NCBI GenBank assembly: GCA_016875255.1
Contig: VGRU01000021.1
Location: forward strand, 1 to 27,861
DNA: 27,861 nt
Reading direction: 5' to 3'
Source: Deltaproteobacteria bacterium
GTDB lineage: Bacteria; Desulfobacterota; BSN033; UBA1163
This document shows, one piece after another, positions 23,136-27,861 of the stretch. How positions within the stretch are numbered: position 1 is the stretch's first letter; each line of letters starts with the position of its first letter. The translations under genes and the position numbers were made by a program. The notes below the pieces were generated by a model, which did not search any database, was not told the origin of the DNA, and worked only from the letters and a program-made list of their open reading frames with translations.

Positions 23136-24533
23136 ATGAAAATCCTTCTCATTTCCGTCAATCGTGAACGAATGCCTGGTCCGGTTTTCCCGCTGGGGCT
23201 GGCATATATTGCCGGAGCGTTAAAAAGAGAAGGCCATTGCCTTGAGGCACTGGATCTCTGTTTTTCACATGATGTCAAGGCCGATTTGAAGGAAGCACTG
23301 AACCGTTTTCAGCCCGAATTGATCGGGCTTTCCCTTAGAAATCTGGACAATTTGACCTATCCAGCTTCCATCTCCTACCTGAAAGAAGTGGAAGAGGTGA
23401 TTTCAACCTGTCGCCAGTTCTCTTCATCAAAATTGGTTATCGGAGGTTCGGGGTTTTCACTGGCTCCCCAAGAACTCCTCGCACACTTGGATGTTGATTT
23501 TGGAACTGTGGGAGAAGGCGAAGACATTTTCCTCCAATTAGTCGATTCGCTTGAGAGAAAACTCCCCATCCCCTCATCTCCCCATCTCCTCACCAAGGGT
23601 GACACTCATTCCTCTTTGGTGAGTGGAGCGCAGGTCTCTTCCATCTCTACTCCCGACCGGACCCTCTTCAAAACAAAGCGTTACCTGGAGGAGGGAGGGA
23701 TGTTGAATCTTCAGACAAAGCGAGGCTGTCCGTTTTCCTGCATCTACTGCACCTATCCTCTCCTGGAGGGTAAAAAGGTCAGGCTTCGAGAAGTGGATGA
23801 GGTGATTGAAGAGATTCGCCATCTTATTCAGGAACAAGGAACGGATTATATCTACTTTGTGGATGACATCTTCAATTATCCGGTTTCTTTCGCTGAGAAG
23901 TTATGTAGAAGGATGGTTGAGAAAAAAATCGAGGTCAAATGGAGCGCCTTTGTTAATCCAGGTTTTTTGTCGGAAGACCTTTTAAAATGGATGCTGGAAG
24001 CCGGATGTGCGGGGGTTGAATTTGGGACGGATTCAGGTTCGCCAAAGATGCTAAAGAGTTTCGAGAAGTCTTTCACGATAGAAGATGTGGCTCAGGCCTC
24101 ACAACTCTGCTCGAAACACAGCATCAACCACTGCCATTATCTCCTCTTCGGGGGTCCCGGCGAGGAAGGGGAGACGATTGTAGAGTCTTTCCAATTAATG
24201 GATCAACTCGACCCGACTGCGGTCATTGCCATGCTTGGCATCCGGATCTATCCGGGAACGGAGCTGGAACAGATTTCCCTCTCTCAGGCGATCATTAGAA
24301 AAGATACGAATCTCATCTATCCCCATTTTTATATTTCTCCTGGGTTAAAAGGGAGATTAGAGGATATCATTCGAGAAGAAGCCCTAAAGAGAAGGCAGTG
24401 GATTGTTCCTGGACTTGAAATCAACATCACACAGAACCTGATGGAACAAATCAGGCGGTTTGGGATTCGAGGCCCCCTGTGGGAACTCGTGGGAAGGATG
24501 AAAAGGCCAAGGATCAGTCCACTTCGGGACTGA
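23136..24533 (+). CDS. B12-binding radical SAM protein 3 (lipid-biosynthesis type?)
   Basis: A 465-residue enzyme. The N-terminal cobalamin domain (KILLISVNRERMP, FPLGLAYIAGALKREG, LIGLSLRNLDN, VIGGSGFSL) is followed by a radical SAM core (C198-P-F-S-C202-I-Y-C205), YFVDDIFNYP and GVEFGTDSGS. It resembles the B12/radical SAM group named for lipid biosynthesis, first noted in candidate ladderane clusters of anammox bacteria; this is from memory and should be tested. The linker at about 145-168 is low-complexity and is encoded by a sequence with an inverted repeat (CTCACCAAGG at 23589 and CTTTGGTGAG at 23614). No clear ribosome-binding site precedes the ATG. Confidence 0.9.
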   Translation: MKILLISVNRERMPGPVFPLGLAYIAGALKREGHCLEALDLCFSHDVKADLKEALNRFQPELIGLSLRNLDNLTYPASISYLKEVEEVISTCRQFSSSKLVIGGSGFSLAPQELLAHLDVDFGTVGEGEDIFLQLVDSLERKLPIPSSPHLLTKGDTHSSLVSGAQVSSISTPDRTLFKTKRYLEEGGMLNLQTKRGCPFSCIYCTYPLLEGKKVRLREVDEVIEEIRHLIQEQGTDYIYFVDDIFNYPVSFAEKLCRRMVEKKIEVKWSAFVNPGFLSEDLLKWMLEAGCAGVEFGTDSGSPKMLKSFEKSFTIEDVAQASQLCSKHSINHCHYLLFGGPGEEGETIVESFQLMDQLDPTAVIAMLGIRIYPGTELEQISLSQAIIRKDTNLIYPHFYISPGLKGRLEDIIREEALKRRQWIVPGLEINITQNLMEQIRRFGIRGPLWELVGRMKRPRISPLRD

Positions 24534-24539
24534 AATGAC

Positions 24540-24797
24540 AAATGTCAAAGCTCAAAGTTCAAATGAATCCAAAATTTCAAATGACTATGTATGGCGACAT
24601 AAATCTTAACCGGGTTGTCATTCCGGGCTTGACCCGGAATCCAGTGTTTTTCTGGATTCCCGCTGGAGTTTATCCCGATGAAAATCGGGGCGGGAATGAC
24701 ATGCTTTGTTGTGATTAATGTCGCTGTGTATAAAAATAGAGTTTTGAAATTTAGTCATTTGGAATTCATTTGGCATTTGGATTTTGGCATTTGAACT
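24540..24797. repeat. Three-layer nested palindromic repeat
   Basis: An outer AT-rich semi-palindrome has arms of CAAATGTCAAAG/TTTCAAATGAC words (about 24540-24585) and GTCATTTGGAATTC/GGCATTTGGATTTTGG words (about 24752-24797). Inside it are GCGACATAAATC (24594-24605) and GATTAATGTCGC (24713-24724), inverted with one mismatch. Inside those is a GTCATTCC-family copy (24617-24700). Together these account for almost all of the 325-base gap before the ketoreductase gene. Confidence 0.65.
24617..24700 (+). repeat. GTCATTCC palindromic repeat, copy 4
   Basis: An 84-bp compact copy, the clearest example of the family's fold. GTCATTCC pairs with GGAATGAC, and three inner hairpins follow in order: CCGGGCTTGACCCGG, GGAATCCAG with CTGGATTCC, and CCCGATGAAAATCGGG. 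Confidence 0.8.
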
Positions 24798-24819
24798 TAT
24801 ACCTCCGGGTTTGTATAGA
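24791..24819 (+). promoter_or_regulatory. Possible sigma-70 promoter for ketoreductase gene
   Basis: TTGAAC (24791-24796) and TATAGA (24814-24819) are separated by 17 bases and lie about 40 bases before the ATG. The -35 word falls in the arm of a repeat, so chance is possible. Confidence 0.4.
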
Positions 24820-24858
24820 GATTCCGGCTGCAATAATGCCAAAGTGAGGAGATGAAAG

Positions 24859-25599
24859 ATGCTACTAAAAGATAAAGTCGCTATTGTCACGGGCGGAACG
24901 AAAGGCATCGGGAGAGCCATCTCTCTGCTCTTTGCAGAAGAGGGAGCAAGGGTGGTTGCCAATTTCTCAAAGGATGTGGGGGCTGCGGAAGATCTGATCA
25001 GTGAAGCCCAATCCAAAAGGTTGAATCTGGGTCTCTTTAATGCGGATGTCACTCAATTCGATCAGGTGAAGCAGATGGTGGAAGATGTCTTTGCCGAATA
25101 TGGCAGAATTGATATATTGGTGAACAATGTGGGACTCATTCGGGATAATTTTCTGATGCTGATGAGCGACGAGGACTGGGATTCCTTAATGAAGGTGAAC
25201 CTCAACAGCCTCTTCTATTGTTGCAAGGCAGTCATCCGAAAAATGATCCCGGAAAAAAGAGGGAAGATCATCAATATCTCTTCTGTGAGCGGGATTATCG
25301 GTACTTCCGGGCAGACGAACTATGCGACAACAAAAGGAGGGGCGATCAGCTTTACCAGATCCCTTGCACGTGAGTTGGGTCCCTTCAATATTCATGTCAA
25401 TGCAGTGGCTCCAGGATTGATCGAATCCGAAGTCCTATCTAAAATGCCGAAAGAGAAGGTCGAAGCCATCATCAAATCATCCAGCCTCGGGAGGATGGGA
25501 AAGCCGCAGGAAGTCGCCCGGGCTGTACTCTTTTTAGCGTCCGATCATTCAGACTACATCACCGGTCAAACCCTCATCATTGATGGGGGAATTGTCTGA
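24859..25599 (+). CDS. fabG: 3-oxoacyl-ACP reductase-like short-chain dehydrogenase
   Basis: A 246-residue classical short-chain dehydrogenase, typical in length for FabG. The NAD(P)-binding TGGTKGIGRA motif is near residue 10 and the NNVG motif near residue 88. The catalytic set is S142, Y155 and K159 (YATTK), with the same Ser-Tyr spacing as E. coli FabG. It ends in TGQTLIIDGGIV, also FabG-like. It would reduce a 3-oxoacyl-ACP (or related ketone) with NADPH. GAGGAG gives a good ribosome-binding site. The preceding gap is full of repeats and a possible promoter, so it may be transcribed separately. It could serve the cluster ACP, but other SDR substrates are possible. Confidence 0.9.
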   Translation: MLLKDKVAIVTGGTKGIGRAISLLFAEEGARVVANFSKDVGAAEDLISEAQSKRLNLGLFNADVTQFDQVKQMVEDVFAEYGRIDILVNNVGLIRDNFLMLMSDEDWDSLMKVNLNSLFYCCKAVIRKMIPEKRGKIINISSVSGIIGTSGQTNYATTKGGAISFTRSLARELGPFNIHVNAVAPGLIESEVLSKMPKEKVEAIIKSSSLGRMGKPQEVARAVLFLASDHSDYITGQTLIIDGGIV

Positions 25600-25854
25600 A
25601 CAGAATGGGTTTTAGGGCCAGCAATAGGTTTTGTGTAACTTCTTTTTACTGACCCCAATCATTCGTCTTCCCACCCAAACCATCCCCAAGTTTTTAACTT
25701 TCACCCTCTCATACCTATTTGATGAAGTTGGACTCATGAGGAATAATCCCCTTCAGAATGGACATTTTTTGTCCAAAATCTTCATTTATGTCTAATTCAT
25801 TTTTTAAAGATAAGAGAAGACCTTGAAATTTTTCGATAAATTATTTTTGTCTTG
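25600..25854. other. AT-rich gap, no gene seen
   Basis: No ORF or palindromic repeat was found between the ketoreductase stop and the sigma-54-like promoter. This is one of the few repeat-free gaps in the window. I saw no clear intrinsic terminator. Confidence 0.5.
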
Positions 25855-25870
25855 TGGCACATAAAATGCA
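25855..25870 (+). promoter_or_regulatory. Sigma-54 (RpoN) -24/-12 promoter
   Basis: TGGCACATAAAATGCA carries the full TGGCAC box with GG and GC at the required 12-base offset; only one T of the consensus TTGC is changed. The expected transcript start near 25881 lies upstream of the ATG at 25909, which supports that start over an earlier in-frame TTG at 25852. No enhancer-binding site is identified. Confidence 0.6.
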
Positions 25871-25908
25871 TAAATTCATCAAGAAAATTAGAAATTTTGG
25901 GGTCTAAG

Positions 25909-27117
25909 ATGGTCATTTGTCCGCGATGCGGTATTGAGTACAGGGGAGGGGAGGAATTTTGTAGAAATTGTCAAGCCTTCCTTTTGATTGATGAAGACCC
26001 TGCTCCCCCAATAGAGAACGTAAAAGTTCAACTGATTTGTCCGATGTGCCAAGATCTTCATCACAAGGGAAACTATTGCAAAAAATGTGGCTCTCTATTG
26101 ATGCAAGGAACTCCCTCTCGAGAAACAAACCTTCAACCATTAGAAAAAAAATCGATTAAAGAACAGTCAAAGAAATGGCTGAGGTTGTTTAAAGAAAAGA
26201 AAGCATTAGAAATCTGTTTAAGGAAATTGGAGGCGCAGAAGGGGAAGATCTCAAGCGATGTGTTCGATCCTCTGTCTGTTCGTTATCAAGACCGGCTGAA
26301 AGAACTCTTGCCTCTCCATCAAGAAATTGAAACAGAGCTTGATTTTGTTCGAAGAAAAGCATCGGAAGAAATCGATTTGTTAGAACAAGAGTTAAAAACC
26401 ATTCAAAAAAGGCTTGAGGAATTTCGATTTCTCTACAAGGAAGCTGGGGTAACCAAGGCCGATTTTCTTAGAGAGAAGCATAAAATGAATAGGGATATTC
26501 GATCAAGGGCGAGAAATTTAAAAAAAAGCCGACAAATCCTCTCTCTCTTGCCTCTGGAGATGAGAGGAAGTATTGCCTCCAAAGGATTAGCAGAGACTCT
26601 CTTCCGGCCCTTTCCCCTGCTCATAGCGTGTGGTCTCATGATCCTTGTGGGTGCGGGAGGATACTTTCTCCATCAATGGTATTCTGGGTCCGACAAGGTC
26701 ATTCCAAAAGAAATCGTCACTCCGCCTTCCACTCCTTCCTCTTCACACAGTCCACGAACGATGCTTGCAGACCAGGAGACCGGAAAAATAAAGTCTCTCT
26801 TCGAAACGGTCAGACAGGCAAATTTACAGCAGGACATTGACCTCTTCATGACCTGCTTCTCCCGTGATTTTACCGACAGGGAAAAGAAGCGGTTAGAGGC
26901 GCTTAAAACATGGAACCATTTCAATTACCTTCATCTCTCCTACGATTTGAAGAAACAGATGATATCCGGTGATACTGCCGATATCCGGTTAGAGTGGCTG
27001 ATAAAATCTTCTGAAAAAGTTGGCGGAAAACTGCAGGAGAACAGAGTCACGATAGAGGCCATATTGAGGAAGGAAAACGGCCGTTGGAAGATTCAAGAGA
27101 TTAAGCCCGTAAGTTAA
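25909..27117 (+). CDS. Zinc-ribbon / coiled-coil / membrane protein with NTF2-like domain
   Basis: A 402-residue protein. Two zinc ribbons lie at the N-terminus: CPRC with CRNC (residues 4-23) and CPMC with CKKC (about 44-65). A charged coiled coil runs from about 80 to 215. One transmembrane helix (PLLIACGLMILVGAGGYFL) lies near 233-255, then a Pro/Ser linker, then a domain of about 110 residues (FETVRQANLQQDIDLFMTCF start, GRWKIQEIKPV end) that resembles SnoaL/NTF2-like folds. The predicted topology is zinc ribbons in the cytoplasm and the NTF2-like domain outside. An in-frame TTG at 25852 is rejected because it overlaps the sigma-54-like promoter. Role unknown; it could be a sensor or assembly factor. 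Confidence 0.75.
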   Translation: MVICPRCGIEYRGGEEFCRNCQAFLLIDEDPAPPIENVKVQLICPMCQDLHHKGNYCKKCGSLLMQGTPSRETNLQPLEKKSIKEQSKKWLRLFKEKKALEICLRKLEAQKGKISSDVFDPLSVRYQDRLKELLPLHQEIETELDFVRRKASEEIDLLEQELKTIQKRLEEFRFLYKEAGVTKADFLREKHKMNRDIRSRARNLKKSRQILSLLPLEMRGSIASKGLAETLFRPFPLLIACGLMILVGAGGYFLHQWYSGSDKVIPKEIVTPPSTPSSSHSPRTMLADQETGKIKSLFETVRQANLQQDIDLFMTCFSRDFTDREKKRLEALKTWNHFNYLHLSYDLKKQMISGDTADIRLEWLIKSSEKVGGKLQENRVTIEAILRKENGRWKIQEIKPVS

Positions 27118-27144
27118 GCTTCTGAATGTTATAGGAGGGCAAAT

Positions 27145-27669
27145 ATGTTTTGCAATTATTGTGGCGCTTCCAATGACAACGACGCGGAATTCTGTATTAA
27201 TTGTGGCGGATCCCTCAGTAAGCTCCGAAGAGTAAAAATGCTTTTTCACAAAAGATTGTTCAACACCGTTTTTTCGCTTCATAAAGATCCCTTTCTTCAG
27301 GCTCTCATCGATACCTCCTTCAATCAGTTGGTCAGTTTAAAAATAATAAAACGAATCTATGGCCTATCCATTCTATTTGCTGGCCTGGTGGCCGTCCTTT
27401 TCATCATCGCAGGGTTTCGCACTTCACCGTGGTTTGGAATTTTTGTGCTCCTCATCGGCGCTCCCCTGATCTTTCTTCTGATTGTACTTTATAGTAGAAT
27501 CTTTCTGGAAATGATTCTGGTCAATTTCCGAAGGGCTGACCATAAGATCAAGAAAGAGGAACAACCCGAATCAGTAGATAGCATCGAATGGAATATAAAA
27601 AGTAGCTTAATAGATGATGGGTGTCAGACAACGGAAATACGGTTTAGATCTCCAGTCATGAAAGAATGA
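27145..27669 (+). CDS. Zinc-ribbon DUF4282-like membrane protein
   Basis: A 174-residue protein. The N-terminal zinc ribbon is C3-N-Y-C6 with C17-I-N-C20. Two transmembrane helices follow (about 72-92 and 98-120). The RIFLEMILVNFRRADHKIKK end of the second helix resembles DUF4282 proteins. GGAGGG precedes the ATG. It lies 27 bases after the other zinc-ribbon gene and probably shares its sigma-54-type promoter. Both combine an N-terminal zinc ribbon with membrane anchoring, so they may act together. Function unknown. Confidence 0.75.
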   Translation: MFCNYCGASNDNDAEFCINCGGSLSKLRRVKMLFHKRLFNTVFSLHKDPFLQALIDTSFNQLVSLKIIKRIYGLSILFAGLVAVLFIIAGFRTSPWFGIFVLLIGAPLIFLLIVLYSRIFLEMILVNFRRADHKIKKEEQPESVDSIEWNIKSSLIDDGCQTTEIRFRSPVMKE

Positions 27670-27861
27670 ATTGGGCAAACCCTTATCCAACCTAACTATT
27701 CCCAGATCCCTTCAAGTTATTGCGTATAACACCTACAAAGAATTAGGATACGCTCCCTACATGACCTGAAGATTTATGGTTGAAATCGAGCATGAACGCC
27801 AAGGCCAAGCGGCCCCGTTTCCTTGTCGCCGGCCTTAAGCCCATTGTTAGGCAGCCTTTTG
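27670..27861. other. Non-coding right end of window
   Basis: No convincing ORF. The end holds an imperfect palindrome at 27790-27852 with AAGGCC (27801-27806) and GGCCTT (27831-27836), bounded by GCATGAACGCC and GTTAGGC. This faintly resembles an integron attC site; see findings. Confidence 0.35.

Noticed and set aside
6310..24700. CRISPR array
   Set aside because: The repeats are widely spaced, palindromic and variable in length, with no regular spacers and no cas genes.

Overview
The window looks like a chromosomal segment of an anaerobic, diderm, dissimilatory-type bacterium, most plausibly a Desulfobacterota (former Deltaproteobacteria) member or close relative. The reasons are an LpxL-type inner-membrane acyltransferase, exported ankyrin/PDZ and DUF2330-type proteins, oxygen-sensitive BadF/HgdC-type ATPase chemistry, four radical SAM enzymes, a near-consensus sigma-54 promoter, and a very high load of small palindromic intergenic repeats. 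The lineage is an inference from gene content; no rRNA or other marker is present. No CRISPR array, tRNA, rRNA or intact transposase gene was seen.

Layout. 14-5389 (+): four exported proteins of mostly unknown role (a small Cys-containing protein, a Pro/Gln-rich coiled-coil protein, a large ankyrin-PDZ protein, a DUF2330-like protein). 5459-6229 (-): a sugar-phosphate isomerase/epimerase-like TIM barrel. 6230-6819: repeat-rich gap with a nested miniature element. 6820-7966 (+): tatA/B-tatC. 8133-8822 (+): radC. 8892-25599 (+): one long co-directional cluster. 25600-27861 (+): two zinc-ribbon membrane proteins behind a sigma-54 promoter, then a non-coding right end with a weak attC-like palindrome.

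The cluster at 8892-25599 is the main interest. Its order is ATP-grasp ligase, DUF3473-type polysaccharide deacetylase, GT2 glycosyltransferase, radical SAM/SPASM protein, two paralogous HgdB/DUF2229-like iron-sulfur proteins, BadF/HgdC-type ATP-dependent activase, LpxL-like acyltransferase, acyl carrier protein, FabD-like acyltransferase, hot-dog thioesterase, three different B12-binding radical SAM enzymes, and a FabG-like ketoreductase. Genes 10337-15317 overlap end to end and look translationally coupled. The three HgdB/DUF2229/activase genes together resemble a split form of the large fused PlsA-type proteins that make plasmalogens or ether lipids in anaerobes. There is no ketosynthase, so acyl chains probably come from the housekeeping fatty-acid synthase. 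My working hypothesis is an oxygen-sensitive pathway that builds or tailors an unusual membrane lipid or glycolipid. The product is unknown.

About half a dozen families of short palindromic repeats fill nearly every gap. Several copies run into coding sequence: one 132-bp palindrome sits in frame inside the ATP-grasp gene, and others supply the N- or C-terminal residues of cluster genes or abut start codons that lack a Shine-Dalgarno sequence.
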